64,000 bases of DNA from Myotis daubentonii (taxonomy: Eukaryota; Chordata; Mammalia; Chiroptera; Vespertilionidae). The DNA lies in NCBI RefSeq assembly GCF_963259705.1, contig NC_081840.1:6381062-6445061 (forward strand). The letters run 5' to 3'. Of the stretch, positions 34,941 through 46,598 are shown in pieces. Both the position numbers and the translations under genes were made by a program. The notes below the pieces were generated by a model. It worked only from the letters and a program-made list of their open reading frames with translations. It ran no database searches and was not told where the DNA came from. Positions within the stretch are counted from its first letter, which is position 1, and every line of letters starts with the position of its first letter.

Positions 34941-35368
34941 TAAAGAGAGGCATCGTCGAGTGCCTTTGAACTGATCCTATAGACAGATATTAGAGAATTA
35001 AAAGGGACCATTTCCTTGGTTCATTTTCATGAATTTTGATCCCATTTTAATAAACGGTTCAAAAAGAACCAATGAATAAGAATAAATAAGATGAAGAGGA
35101 TGAGACAATAAACATTTCAAATGCTTATTGAAAATACTGTCATTCATTAAGAAATGTAAATGGTTCAGTTGCCTTCCCTCTTTGGTTAAGAATGATACAG
35201 ACGGTAAATAATAGTCCAAGTTTTTAATTCGTGGTCTGTGTCAAGTTTGATATTGTTTGGTTTGTTCATGAGTACATATTATATCCTTGAGTGACTGGCT
35301 AAGTGGAAGGTGATGTGTGCCTCAGTCTCTCAATTTCGTTACAATCTTCTCTGCTTTGTATTCCTCAG

Positions 35369-35443
35369 CATGGACACGCTGTAGCTGACCGAGCCCTGGG
35401 CCATCATAGGAGCTCCACTGGTCGGCCCTCTGTCGAGGTGCAT
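35369..35443 (+). ncRNA. host-gene exon
   Basis: Acceptor TTTGTATTCCTCAG, exon CATGGACACGCTGTAGCTGA to GAGGTGCAT, donor GTAAGTCATAGCC. Confidence 0.75.
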
Positions 35444-35785
35444 GTAAGTCATAGCCATGCTCTTCTCCTGGTTCAGATTGTTTGTTTAGAGTATTCACTG
35501 GAATGCTATCAAATGGCATTAAATATGTTCAAAGAAGACTAGTCATGCTCGCATAAGAAGTATGGAGTTGACATGAAACTTGATGTTGATTAATGGGTAT
35601 TTGTATCAATGAAGCTGATTAATTACATAGGCATATTCATTGAGGCAAATGCTTCTATAGATAAAGATTAGAGATATTGAGAGACTTGTCCTTGAGTATT
35701 TTTTATTCACAGATGTGTTTATTATTAGTGAATTGACAAATTGTTCAGTAAACAGGTATAGATGAGAATGAAGAAAAGAATTCCA

Positions 35786-35869
35786 GCCTGTCACAGCGAT
35801 GACGACTGGCATCATATGACTCAGACATGTACAGTAAAAACGGATGTGTTTGGAACTCTGAGGTCTCAA
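35786..35869 (+). ncRNA. SNORD114: SNORD114-like snoRNA, C box GCGATGA
   Basis: C box has one T to C change. Inside, CATCATATGACTCAGACATG and CAGTAAAAACGGATG are longer than usual (84 nt overall). D box CTGA at 35858-35861, guide GTGTTTGGAACT, 3' end GGTCTCAAC. Terminal stem poor; function doubtful. Confidence 0.72.
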
Positions 35870-36307
35870 CACAAAGGAACCGAGTCCCTTCTTTCTGTTA
35901 GAAGTGATTGTATAGACAGATGTCAGGAATTGACAGAGCTCTTGTTCTTGGTTTTGTGTTCATAAATATTACAAAATATTATTATAAAAGAATAAATGAC
36001 AAAATAAATATGGATGAAGAGGGTGAGGTATGGTTCATTGTTAAAATGTATAGAAGAAAAATAATACTGATGTCTATTGCAATCACTATCAAATGGATCA
36101 AGTGTATTACATCTTTGATTAAGAATGAGATATATAATGATAAGTAATAGTTACTGCTCTGAGTCAGTTACAATTCTGATGTTTAATTTATTAAGAAAGA
36201 ACAAATATATCTGATCATTAATCAGTGAATAATGAAACGTAGGAGTCAGGGAGCAATGGAGATTAGGTCTCATCTTTCTGTTCCCTTTTGTGCTCTGTAC
36301 TCCTCAG

Positions 36308-36372
36308 AGTGGGTGCTCTGGGGCTGACTCCAGCATCGTCGCTTGTCACGAGCTCTGTGGTTGCCTCTATTT
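36308..36372 (+). ncRNA. host-gene exon
   Basis: Acceptor TCTGTACTCCTCAG, exon AGTGGGTGCTCTGGGGCTGA to CCTCTATTT, donor GTAAGTACG. The usual 3' part (GGAGCATGGAGACCAAT) is missing, and a new donor is formed. Confidence 0.7.
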
Positions 36373-36718
36373 GTAAGTACGTTCTTGTCTCAGTTCCAAC
36401 ATTTTTTTTAATGGCTATTCACCGTATCATTAAAAAGTGTGAAATATAATCAAAGAAAGCCAACTCTAGCCCAGTGACAAATGTGAGATTTCTTTTATTC
36501 ATTGATGTAACATTGATTATGTCGATGAATATATATACAAAGAATATTCATTCTTCAATTAGAGATTTATGTAAGAATGATTTGATACAAAGATTAGGGA
36601 TATTAAGGCTTTTCTTGAGTTTTTATGAATAATAGGACCTTAAAATTATATTGATAAATGAATAAATTACTCTGTAGAAATTATAGAAAATATTAGAGAA
36701 AAAGAGGGACAGTGACAT

Positions 36719-36785
36719 CGTGGATCAACGATGACTCCTGGTGGTGTGTGAGTTACATACGCTCAACACGTATCTGGCTTCCAAC
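36719..36785 (+). pseudogene. SNORD114-like copy, D box deleted
   Basis: CGTGGATCAACGATGACTCC has C box ACGATGA; GGTGTGTGAGTTACATACG keeps the middle. ATCTGGCTTCCAACAC shows an internal deletion that removed ACTCTGAGG. Confidence 0.72.
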
Positions 36786-37267
36786 ACAAACGCATACTAG
36801 TCCATTGCCCTGTTTGAAGGGATCCCCTACAATTCAGGAATCTATGAGCATCTTGTTTTTTATTTACTTTCATGTACTGTCATTCTATTTATAACTGGAT
36901 CAATGAAATAATCAATAAAAACATATAGGTAAAGATGAAGATCATGAGAATTGCCCAAATATAAAGATATGTAGTTAGATAGGAAATACTCTGCATCTAT
37001 ATAGAAAAAACTCCTGCACATTAGGAAATAATGGTCGACAGGTGTTACCTCTTTGGCTATAGATTCTGTAGTTAGCATTTCATAGTAATAGACAATGTTC
37101 CAATTCTGTGTCCGTGGCAAGGTCACTGTTATTTGCTCACTTGGGAGAATTTAGAAATTTCTCCATATTGCTAATTATCCTAAATGACTAATCAAAAGTT
37201 ATATGCAAGGATTAGTAGATAAGACATCTCAATCTTTTTTAACCACCTACTATGCTCTGTTCTCCAG

Positions 37268-37336
37268 GACGGACCCACCCTAACTGATTTCAGGATTCTT
37301 CTGTGGTGATGGTCTCGACCATAGATCTCTGTGTCA
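37268..37336 (+). ncRNA. host-gene exon
   Basis: Acceptor GCTCTGTTCTCCAG, exon GACGGACCCACCCTAACTGA, donor GTGTCA/GTGAGTAAT. 69 nt. Confidence 0.75.
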
Positions 37337-37554
37337 GTGAGTAATATTCACGTTCTTGTCTCAGTTTGGGTGGTTTAAGGGTATTCACTCTATTACTAAG
37401 AAGTGTGAAATATCATCAGTGCATGCCAATCAAAATGCAATTACTATGAAACACTGTGTTTATTTATATACAAATCCTTGAGGTTATTTAACAAAAGGGA
37501 TGAGCTGCTGAGGGAAATAATTCTATAGACAGATGGAAGAGATTAGTCCCTGCC

Positions 37555-37632
37555 AATCATGGATGAATAATAAAGAGGTTACACTGAAGAAAGTACATTG
37601 ACTAATCCATATACTCAACACTGAGGTTCATT
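37555..37632 (+). pseudogene. module A relic with intact CTGA
   Basis: CCAATCATGGATGAATAATA to ACTCAACACTGAGGTTCATT; D box CTGA is retained but the C box is not. Example of the upstream snoRNA-like module. Confidence 0.5.
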
Positions 37633-37796
37633 AGCAGAACAGACCTAGACTATTTGCTCTTTAGAAAATGATTTTGTATCATATGTTTAGGGATATTAAA
37701 GCTACTTCAAAAATTAATTTGTTATATATTTATTATTAATGAATTAATGATTTCTCTCTTCACAAAATGACACTAAATGAAGAACAAGAGGGTGAA

Positions 37797-37870
37797 TACT
37801 GAGTCAGTACTGTGCCCTGGTGGCAGGTGAGTCAAGGGCAAATACTGCTCACCTAGAACTCCGAGGTCCA
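37797..37870 (+). pseudogene. SNORD114-like copy, both boxes mutated
   Basis: GAGTCAGTACTGTGCCCTGG replaces the C box; D box reads CCGA in GAACTCCGAGGTCCAG. GGTGAGTCAAGGGCAAATAC still aligns. Confidence 0.68.
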
Positions 37871-38773
37871 GTGCAAAACAGATTTGATATCTCATTAAAA
37901 GTTCATGCAATAATAACTACACAAATGTCTGAACAAATGAAGGATAAATGGGTCGAATGTGGAAGGAAGATGGCATACGTAATGAAACAAACATCATCCC
38001 CAGTCCCTTTCAGAGAACTGAAGTCCATTTACAATATGGAGAGGCTTTTGTACCTAAGCAGAAGGGAGAGGTATTTGCCAGTGTTCATGTCCTGGGCTGT
38101 AACTGTGTAGCAGGTGTTTTTTAAAGACTTAATTTAATAGTCAAACGATTATATAATTTAATCAATTAACTACATTAAAGATGGCCGAGCATGAACCGGT
38201 GACAAAAATATGTTCCATGACAGTTAAGACCAATCCATTTGGCTTCACTGTGCCCCATGGGTGATCATTCCACAATGTAAATCAAATCATCACGCTGTGC
38301 ACCTTAAAGATTTCCAACGTTGTCAATTTTTCCTCATGGAATTTGGAAAAAGTATATTATTCCCCAATACTCATGCCAGTTAGCACCTGCAGTTACAGTC
38401 AGTTAGTTATCATTTTGAGTTTGTGCACAGACATACTGATTTTCTCATCAGTAATTAACAAACAGGTGAATAATTTAATAAGGTAAAGGTGACAGAGCTC
38501 CTGACCAGTGACGAGTATATGTTGAAACCTCATCCTTCATCAGTTCTACTCATGTTATGTCCTCCTTATGAAAAAAAATTGCTCTCATTAGTTGTATTGA
38601 AGGGAGTTAAATAGACAGAGATATACAATACCATTTCTGTTCTGGGTTCCTGGGAAGTTAAATAGTTTTGATTTTGTTTAAAAATTAATAGTCTCCAAAT
38701 ACCCAAATGACTAAGAAAATGAAATGAGAAAGGAATGTCTTAATATTGTATTATCTGTATTGCTTATACTCAG

Positions 38774-38842
38774 AGCGAAGGCACCTAGCGGATGTAGTAC
38801 TTTTGCCATGGCAAGAACTCTGTGGGGAGCATGGAGACCAGT
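38774..38842 (+). ncRNA. host-gene exon
   Basis: Acceptor GCTTATACTCAG, exon AGCGAAGGCACCTAGCGG to GGAGACCAGT, donor GTGAGTAATAGCG. Confidence 0.75.
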
Positions 38843-39168
38843 GTGAGTAATAGCGAACTCTCTTGTGTTGGTATGGGTGACTTGTTTAAGAACATTAACT
38901 GTATTGTTCATAAAATGTGTTAAGTATAATAAAAGAAGTTAACCATGGCCCACTATGGGGTTCATGTGGAACATATGTTCCTTAATAGATTTATGCAACA
39001 CTAACATTGACTAATGATAGTTTTGAGGGAAATTATTCTGTAGACAGATGTTAGGGAGACTTAAGAGCATTGTTCTTGAATTATTGTGATCATGTAAATT
39101 TATTTTGTTATTATTAGTCAAATGAAAGTTAGTAAATCAAGAAACATGGATGAGGGAAAGGGCAAATC

Positions 39169-39241
39169 TTGGAGTCATGATGGACCCCTAGTAGGGTCAT
39201 GGGCAATGAAGAGGATGTGTCTGCAATTGTCAGGGCCAATG
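39169..39241 (+). pseudogene. SNORD114-like relic
   Basis: TTGGAGTCATGATGGACCCC (C box ATGATGG), GTCATGGGCAATGAAGAGG, GTGTCTGCAATTGTCAGGG in place of CTGAGG. D box lost. Confidence 0.65.
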
Positions 39242-39709
39242 CAGAAGAGATCTAGTCTATGTCTCTGTTGGGACTGAACCTCTGGAAAGGTTAAGATTAA
39301 GAATACACAAAGATCTTGTTTTTGGACTTCTGTGCCTCATTAATTTTTACTGTATTATGAAAAAATCAATAAGTAATCTATATAATTACATAAATGAATA
39401 CAGACGAAGAATGTGAAGCATTGTCTAATTATAAAATAATGACATGAGACAAGAAATGCCATTAATATAATGGCCCTTAGGAAACCAGTGGATTAAGGGT
39501 GTTACCTCTTTCCCTAACAGGAACAGTAGGTGTTACTGCTTCAGATCAGTGGTGAATTCTACGTTGTTCTTTCTTTTAGAAGAGACAGTTAATTATTAAA
39601 ATCAACTAGTAAATATTTAAATGATTAAGAGTATGACAGGTGGGAAACAATGATCAATGCAGAGAATGTCTTCACCTGTTTTTCATCTGCTATGCTTTGT
39701 ATTCCTCAG

Positions 39710-39790
39710 GGTAGATGCTCGCTGCTGGTAAGGTTCTGCTCTGATCCCCGTGATCAAAAACATTGTAGTTACCTCTGTGTGGGGACCACT
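39710..39790 (+). ncRNA. host-gene exon
   Basis: Acceptor TTTGTATTCCTCAG, exon GGTAGATGCTCGCTGCTGG to GGGGACCACT, donor GTGAGTTATAGTC. Confidence 0.75.
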
Positions 39791-40111
39791 GTGAGTTATA
39801 GTCACATTCCTTGATGAGGCTGGTGGTTTGCCCAACGGTATTTATTGTATAAAAACCTGTGAAATATAATCACAAAAGTCCAACCATAGACTACTTATGA
39901 AGCTGGTATTGATAGCATGATTTGATGAATTGATACATGAATCATTGAGGCCAAATACAGAAAGAGATCTAATCTCTCTAAGAAATAATTCTATAGGCAG
40001 AGGTTAGGGAGTTTCAAGAAACTTGGGTTTTTACCATTGATTAATTTACTTTGTGATTATTAGTGAATTATTGAATTAATCTCAAAAAGGTGAAGAATAA
40101 AAGGGCAAAAC

Positions 40112-40190
40112 CTGGAATAATGTTGGTGAGTGGTGCTTATGAGCACGTACAATGAATATTATGTGTCTGGAACCCTGAGGTGGTGCAGCA
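40112..40190 (+). pseudogene. SNORD114-like copy, C box lost
   Basis: CTGGAATAATGTTGGTGAG lacks the C box; CAATGAATATTATGTGTCTG and D box CTGA (40175-40178) remain; the 3' stem reads GGTGGTG. Confidence 0.68.
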
Positions 40191-40633
40191 CAAAAGGAAT
40201 CTAGTCCACTCCAGTTGTTTGAAGGGAACGTAGACACATGTCAGGAATATAGAAGATCATTTTCTTGGGCTTGTGGCCATGTATTTTTAACATTATAAAT
40301 TACAGAATAAATGAACAAATAAACAAATGGAAAAAGATGAAGAGGACGAAGCTTTATTTATTATTAAAATATCTAATAAATAAAAATGATATTAATATAA
40401 GTTGGAATGAATAGTAAATACACCAGGTGTATTACATTTCGACGAAGTATGATATATACTATAGATAGTGTTAAGAAATAGTTAAAATTTTGACAATTAA
40501 TTTTTTAAGAGAAGGATAAGTATATATTACTATTTGAAATAATTACCCAAATAACTGTGTATGTGAATGGTGGATGGATCAATAGAGAAAAATGTCTCAA
40601 TCTTTTTATCACCTTCTGCTTGGTACTTTTCAG

Positions 40634-40708
40634 AAGAGATGGAGCTGATTTCAGCTTCTGCTGTGATCAAGATGGTCATGTTGCCTCTGTGTCAAGAAAG
40701 AGACTAAC
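40634..40708 (+). ncRNA. host-gene exon
   Basis: Acceptor TTGGTACTTTTCAG, exon AAGAGATGGAGCTGATTTCA to GAGACTAAC, donor GTGAGTAATG. Confidence 0.75.
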
Positions 40709-41057
40709 GTGAGTAATGAATAGTCCAAGATGTTATCTTGGTTCAGGTCACTCGATTAAGAGTATGCACAGTGTCATTAAAATTATTAAATTAATTAAAA
40801 ACTTAATTATTGTCCAAGCAATCAACGTGATATGGAACATGTTGGTTAATCCATAATGTAACATTGAGGTTGATTAATAGAAGAGATGTAATCTATATGG
40901 GAAGTGATTGTTTAGGCTGATGGTGGGGACATTCAAGGACCTTGCTCTTTGGTTCTTTTTTTGTGTGAATAATGTACTTATTTTGTTATCATTGAGTAAT
41001 TAGTGGTTTAGTGATACCACTATAGACTTGAATGATCAAAAAAAGAGAAACCCCAAC

Positions 41058-41119
41058 ATGGACCAGTTTAGGTGAGTCATGGATGATGAAAAGAAGTGTC
41101 TGAAACTCTGAGATACAGC
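41058..41119 (+). pseudogene. SNORD114-like copy with C-box segment deleted
   Basis: ATGGACCAGTTTAGGTGAGTC shows loss of about 15 nt with the C box; the internal ATGATGA (41083-41089) and D box CTGA (41108-41111) remain; 3' end GATACAGC no longer pairs. Confidence 0.7.
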
Positions 41120-41606
41120 ACAATACATACTTAGTCATTCCTCTTTGGAAATGATGCTATAGACAGATGCCAGAAATAAACAAAGGTCATGTTCTTATTT
41201 TGAATTTGTAGATTTAGATTTATTATTATTAATGAATCCTGGATAAACTCATCAAATAAAAATAATACTTAGATAAAGGAGAAAGTGAGGCATTGTCCAA
41301 TTATGATCATGTTGTGATATAAGACATACTACATTAAATTAAAAAAAAACATCGATGCCCATTTAGATATAAATTGATCAAAGGTTTTACTTCTTTGGCC
41401 AAGGATTATGTAGATGAGGATAATTAAGTCAATTTTATTCTTCTAGATCAGTTTCAAGTTTGAGGTTGGTCCCGTTGTCAATAGGTAAAAATACATAATG
41501 AAGAATTAACAAATACCTACCCAACTTAGTAAATGATAGGTGGGAAGGAAGTTCCCATGTAGATGAATTCTTTTTTTTATTGACTGCACTGCTCTGTGCT
41601 CCTCAG

Positions 41607-41692
41607 AATGGACCCACTCGAGATGACGTCAGTGTCTTCCCTGGCCTCCCGCCCTCTGTTCGCCTCTGTATGTCAGGAGCATGGACCCCATT
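41607..41692 (+). ncRNA. host-gene exon
   Basis: Acceptor CTGTGCTCCTCAG, exon AATGGACCCACTCGAGATGA to GGACCCCATT, donor GTGAGTGATGG. Close to the exon consensus. Confidence 0.82.
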
Positions 41693-41790
41693 GTGAGTGA
41701 TGGTCAAAGTTCTTGTGTTGGTTTGGGTGAGAGTGTGAATTAATGAATTAATAAACAAGTTGGAAATGAACAAAGGGAATGTGTGCTAGT

Positions 41791-41868
41791 CCTGGACCCG
41801 TGATGAGAACCAGTAGCATTTGAGGAGAGGATGATAAATTTCAATGTGTCTGAAACTCTGAGGTCCAG
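41791..41868 (+). ncRNA. SNORD114: SNORD114 C/D-box snoRNA, intact
   Basis: CCTGGACC/GGTCCAGCG stem, C box GTGATGA at 41800-41806, D box CTGA at 41858-41861, guide TGTGTCTGAAACT. The middle reads CATTTGAGGAGAGGATGAT. Module A is missing here, so it lies 98 nt from its donor. Confidence 0.92.
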
Positions 41869-42237
41869 CGCAGAGCAACCAGTGCCTTCTCTTCGTTTGA
41901 AAGGATCCCATAGACAGAACTTAGGAATATGCAAGGATGGTTTTGGTCTTAGGGTTTATTTTATTCTATTATTATAATTGGATAAATGTAATAATCAATA
42001 AAAAACATATAAATAAGCATGAATGAAGTATTGTCCAATTATAAAAATACATTGTGGGGTAAAGAGTACTATTAATAAATTTGGACTGTTAAGTGCTAGT
42101 CAATGTTCATTTCCTAGGTGAGGGACAAGTTCTAAGTTGTTTATTTCCTTAGTAGAAATTGAAATAAATGTACTCTAGATTAATGAGTGACTAAATCACT
42201 AAATTTTTTTATCATTGCTGTGTTCTATACTCCTCAG

Positions 42238-42322
42238 GAAGGACACATTTGGGCTGATTGCAGCATCTTCCATGGTCATAGCCCTGTGGTTGCATCGGTG
42301 TGTGAGGAGCATGGAGAGTCAC
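42238..42322 (+). ncRNA. host-gene exon
   Basis: Acceptor TCTATACTCCTCAG, exon GAAGGACACATTTGGGCTGA to GGAGAGTCAC, donor GTGAGTAGTGG. Confidence 0.78.
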
Positions 42323-42533
42323 GTGAGTAGTGGTCAGTGTTCTTGGATTGGATTGGGTGTTTTAAAAAAATTCTTTTTATTATTAAAAGTATTAAATATA
42401 ATCAAAGAAGCCCAATCATGTCAATATCACATGTTACTTATATGAAACCATATGATGACTAATTTACATATGAAACACTGAGTTCAGTTAATGAAAGAGT
42501 TTGGTTTCAGTGGAAATGATTCAATAGATGGAT

Positions 42534-42602
42534 GGTGGAGGCGGCAATGGGGACAAAATGGGAGACACCTGTAGTACTCCCCAAAATAAAAATAAATAAA
42601 AA
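42534..42602 (+). mobile_element. LINE-1 3' tail fragment
   Basis: GATGGTGGAGGCGGCAATGG, GGGAGACACCTGTAGTACTC and A-rich tail; same tail as 48840-48900. It interrupts the module after A. Confidence 0.65.
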
Positions 42603-42716
42603 ATGGATGTCAGAGATATTCCAGGATATTATTTGTGATTTTTCTTCATTTATGTTTATTTTTATATTAGTGAATTTAACCAATAAGAAACATAGATGAC
42701 AGTTGGTAAGAAGAGC

Positions 42717-42786
42717 AAATCCAATGATGATGACTCCTGGCATATAAGTCATATGCAATGAATACCACTGGAACTCTGAGGTCCAA
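42717..42786 (+). ncRNA. SNORD114: SNORD114 snoRNA with lost 5' stem
   Basis: C box ATGATGA at 42724-42730, AAGTCATATGCAATGAATAC, guide CCACTGGAACT, D box CTGA at 42776-42779, then GGTCCAATA. The 5' TGGAC is replaced by GCAAAT, so the terminal stem cannot form normally. Confidence 0.82.
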
Positions 42787-43235
42787 TAAAAAATGAATCC
42801 TTTTCATGTGGCTGAAATACCAGGATATACAGGGTCCTATTTTGTTTTTCACTCATTTGTATTCTATAAATATAATTGAATCAGTGACTATACCAATAAA
42901 TGATGGGGTAAAACATCTTCCAATTATACAAATATGTGGTCTGATAAGAAATACTATTCATATATAGTGTGAACACTGAAGGTCAATGAAAATAAACAGT
43001 ATAAGGACGCTGTTTATTTTTGCTAAATTTGATATAGATAGTAATGAGCAACAACCAATGTTCATAGTCTGTCAGTGTCCATATTGGTTTTGTTTAGTCA
43101 CTTAAGAGCAAGGAAAATAGACACAATCACCAATTACCAATTATGTACATGGCTGACTAAATAATGGTGCAATTGGGACCAGTGGAGATAATGTCTTGAT
43201 TGCTTCTTTGGTTTGTTGTGCGTTGTACTCCATAG

Positions 43236-43319
43236 AATGGATGCACTGCATCTGATGTCAACATCTTCCCTGGGAAAGCGCTCTGGGACTGCGTCTGTAT
43301 TAGGAGCATGGAGGCCACT
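43236..43319 (+). ncRNA. host-gene exon
   Basis: Acceptor TTGTACTCCATAG, exon AATGGATGCACTGCATCTGA to GGAGGCCACT, donor GTGAGTAATAGCC. Confidence 0.8.
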
Positions 43320-43401
43320 GTGAGTAATAGCCAATGTTCTTTTTGCTTTAAGTGTGTTTTATTTTTTAAGATTTTCCCTGTATTATTAAAAAGTGTAACT
43401 A

Positions 43402-43834
43402 TCTATATAATAAAAGGATAAGTGACCTTTACAGCGTAAGGACCAGAAGGACGGGTCGCTGTGATGCGCACTGACCACCATGGGGCAGACGCTCCGCCCC
43501 GGAGCTGCCCCCTGGTGGTCAGTAGGCTCCCACAGAAGAGTGCAGCGCAGCCAGAAGCCGGGCTCAAGGCTGGCTTGTGCAGTGGCCATGGCAGGAGCCT
43601 CTCCCACCTCCACGGCTGCATGAAGGAGCAGCGAGACGAGTGGTAAGGAGTAGTGAGCAGGGGTGTGGTAAGGCATGAGGGGGTCCCGGACTGTGAGAGA
43701 GATGCCTACCAGCTCCCCACAAGAGGTCCATGACATCCCCCAAGGGGTTCCGGAATGCAAGAGGATGCAGGCCGGGCTGAGGTACCCCCTTCTCCCCCGC
43801 CCCTGTGCACACATTTCAGGCACTGTGCCTCTAT
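43402..43834 (+). mobile_element. Helibat-type non-autonomous helitron
   Basis: Left end TCTATATAATAAAAGGATAA is the Helibat 5' signature. The right end has a GTGCAC...GTGC short palindrome region followed by GCCTCTATT, a worn form of the CTAG terminus. It sits between A and T of an array unit with no target duplication, as helitrons do. The inside (43430-43800) is GC-rich and unlike everything around it, so it may be captured sequence; an open frame of 151 codons across it on the minus strand has no recognised domain. Confidence 0.85.
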
Positions 43835-44056
43835 TAATCAAAGAAGATTAGAGATGTCACTGTTAAATATCATATTACCATGAAACATTGTGTTGATTAA
43901 TCCATATATGAAACACTGAGCTCAGTTAATGATAAGAGTCTGGTCTTAGTGGAAGTGATTATAAAACTGGATGTTAGAGATACCTAAAAATCTCACTCTT
44001 GTTTTTTTTTTTTTTTTGAGATTTATGTAGATGACAATACAGAATGAAGGCCACCC

Positions 44057-44130
44057 CTGGACCAACAATGATCACTGGTGCATTGTGGGGCATATGAGCT
44101 CAATAGGTATCTGGAAGTCTGACATCCAAC
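44057..44130 (+). pseudogene. SNORD114-like copy, C box shifted and mutated
   Basis: CTGGACCAACAATGATCACTG has a 3-nt insertion and ATGATCA; D box CTGA at 44119-44122 and CATCCAAC end. C-prime is lost. Confidence 0.72.
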
Positions 44131-44936
44131 ACAAATGGAGTCCGGCACGTTTTTCTTTTATGACAGGAACCTGTGGACAGATGTCAGGAATATAAAAGGA
44201 TCTCGTTCTTGGTCTTTGAGTTCATGAATTTTAAAAATATTATTATTAAGGATTTAATGGCAGCATAAATAGACAAATGTATAAATGAATAAAGATGAGG
44301 AGCATGAAGCTTTGTTCATGAATAAAATATGTAATAATGAAAAAATGAATATCAATATAAATGGGAAAGGTTAAAAAAGGGCCAAGGGTATTATGTATTT
44401 GACGAAGGATGGCATCCACACTGACAGGTAACAATGATTGCCCTCAGTCAGGTATTAAGTTTGAAGTTCATTTTATTAAGAGAAAAATAAATAAATATCA
44501 CCATTAATTAATAAACCCTCAAATGACTGTAAATGAATAGTGGAAAATATGGTACAATGGGGAAAATGTCTTAATCTTCTTTTTGGGTAAACATATAGTT
44601 GAATTTTAAAAATATATTCTGATTATTTATGACGTATCTGGCTAATGTATTGTTTTACATTTTTGTGATGACCAATATATTTGTATGTACTATTCATGTA
44701 TTTCTAAGTTGACTTTTGTGCTTCTTTATTGTTTTTTTCTGTTTGTTACACTCCCTTCTTGGTTCATATTTGATTAGTTATGTTTGTCTCCTAATTTAAC
44801 TATTTTCTATACTAATCTGATATACATTCATTCTAATTATATTTCTATAGGTAGTATCTTTACATTTTAATGAGTATGTTTACATTGAATTATAAAAATA
44901 GTATCTTTTATTCTTTTGTCTGCTTGTACATTTCAG

Positions 44937-45001
44937 AATGAATGCACCAAACTGATTTCAGCATCTGCTCTGATTGAGATGATGGTAGAGAAGAGACCAA
45001 G
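44937..45001 (+). ncRNA. host-gene exon
   Basis: Acceptor GCTTGTACATTTCAG, exon AATGAATGCACCAAACTGA to GAGACCAAG, donor GTGAAAAG (weaker). Confidence 0.65.
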
Positions 45002-45324
45002 GTGAAAAGTAGGTGAAGATTTTACCTTGTTTGGATGATTTTTAAAAAAAGTATTCATAGTATTATTATAAAGTAATAAATATAATAAAAAACGTCAGTG
45101 TGAATCAAGTACAAATATGTTATAAAATATGTTGATTCATTGATAATGTGCAACATTGAAGTCAATTAATGTAAAAGATATAACCTATGTATGTAGTACA
45201 GAGCTAGGTTTAATCAAGGATCTTTTTCTTGTGATTTTATGAATTATGTATTTATTTTATTAGCAATGAATTAGTGCTTTAATAATCACATATAGAGAAA
45301 CCAATGAAGGAAAAGAGACCCAGA

Positions 45325-45401
45325 AATGGATCAATTATGATGACTGGTCACATAGAATCATATATGGTGAGTGTGAGGTGTCTATAACTCTTGTGTTCAC
45401 A
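45325..45401 (+). pseudogene. SNORD114-like copy, D box CTTG
   Basis: ATGGATCAATTATGATGACTG keeps ATGATGA at 45337-45343, two bases further from the stem than usual. D box reads CTTG (45390-45393). Guide TGTCTATAACT. Confidence 0.72.
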
Positions 45402-45877
45402 AGAAACACAATCTGGTTTATCTTCTCTTGTAAATGACCCCATGGGTTGTTGTTAGGAATATACAAAAATTATGTTCTCATTTTGAGTTCATAGATTTAG
45501 ATTTATTATCATTAATGAATCAATAGTCAAACCATTAAGAATGTAATAAACAACTAAAGAGAAAAGAGTGAGAGACATTGTCCAGCTAGGAATATATGTC
45601 ATGAGGCAATAAAATTACAATCATACTTATGAAGCCATAAGTGGAAGTAGCATATGCCTTTTTGGCTAAGAACCATATAGACAGTGATGAGTAAGAGTCA
45701 ATATTATTTTGCTCTTGATCAGTCTCAATTTTAAAATTATCTGTTGTTCAGAGAAAATATGTTACAATATGAAAAATTAATCAATGTCTAAGTGAATAAA
45801 TAAAATGTAGAACACAAGGATCAGTGGAGGTAAAGTTTGAAAACTTTTTATCTTCTGCTCTCCTCTGTACTCCATAG

Positions 45878-45925
45878 AGTGGACACACTCGAGCTGATTT
45901 AAGGATTCTTCCATGATCACACCAG
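45878..45925 (+). ncRNA. truncated host-gene exon
   Basis: Acceptor TGTACTCCATAG, exon AGTGGACACACTCGAGCTGA; donor-like CACCAG/GTGGGCAAG. The exon's 3' half and the next modules are deleted. Confidence 0.6.
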
Positions 45926-46187
45926 GTGGGCAAGGGTCAGTATATTTATATATTGCCTAATAATGATCACAATGAAGTTTAGTTTAACATTGGTTACCAT
46001 ATATAGTTATAAAATATGTTTTTGGGTGAAGAAAACTTTTAAGATTTATTATCTTACCAACTTTCCTTTGTTAAGATAAAAATTATACATTAAAATATAA
46101 GTACCTTAATACTGAGTCAATGAAACTCAGAAAGCAAGAGTTGGCCTCCGTTTTCCTTTACCATCTTCCCTTCTCTGTCCTCTTCAG

Positions 46188-46273
46188 AACGCAGACACGC
46201 TAGATGACGTATGCACCTTTCTCGGTCACAGACCCGTTGGTTCCCACTTTAGAGTAGGAGCTCGAGGATTAAT
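46188..46273 (+). ncRNA. host-gene exon
   Basis: Acceptor CTGTCCTCTTCAG, exon AACGCAGACACGCTAGATGA to GAGGATTAAT, donor GTGAGTTAGG. 86 nt. Confidence 0.78.
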
Positions 46274-46598
46274 GTGAGTTAGGGTTGAAATTATTTTCTT
46301 GGTTTCAGCGTGGTTGTTGTTGCTTTAAGTTTATTCCCCGTATTATTAAGTGTGAAGTATCAGTAAAGAAGGCAACTGTATCTGTTAAATATGGACTATA
46401 AGAAAAATTATATCCGGTAATGCATCATGGGAACAGGTGATAATAAAGAGATATATTGCTGTGAGAGTAAATGTATATTAAGTTTAAAGATACGAGGGCT
46501 CATCTTGTTTTTTGTGAATATTAGGCTTTCAGAATTATTATTATTGGACTAACATTTAATCAATATACAAATAGAATATAATGAGGAAATGAGAGAGA

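Noticed and set aside
34676..35011. 111-codon minus-strand frame
   Set aside because: Antisense to an intron and SNORD114; not kept in homologous units.
38490..38570. Possible snoRNA at CCTGACCAGTGACGAGTATATG
   Set aside because: C box is mutated (GTGACGA) and no D box or closing stem could be matched downstream.
43386..43841. 151-codon open frame on the minus strand, the longest in the window
   Set aside because: It coincides with the GC-rich inside of the Helibat element and runs past its end; no domain or codon pattern supports a gene. GC-rich DNA has few stop codons by chance.
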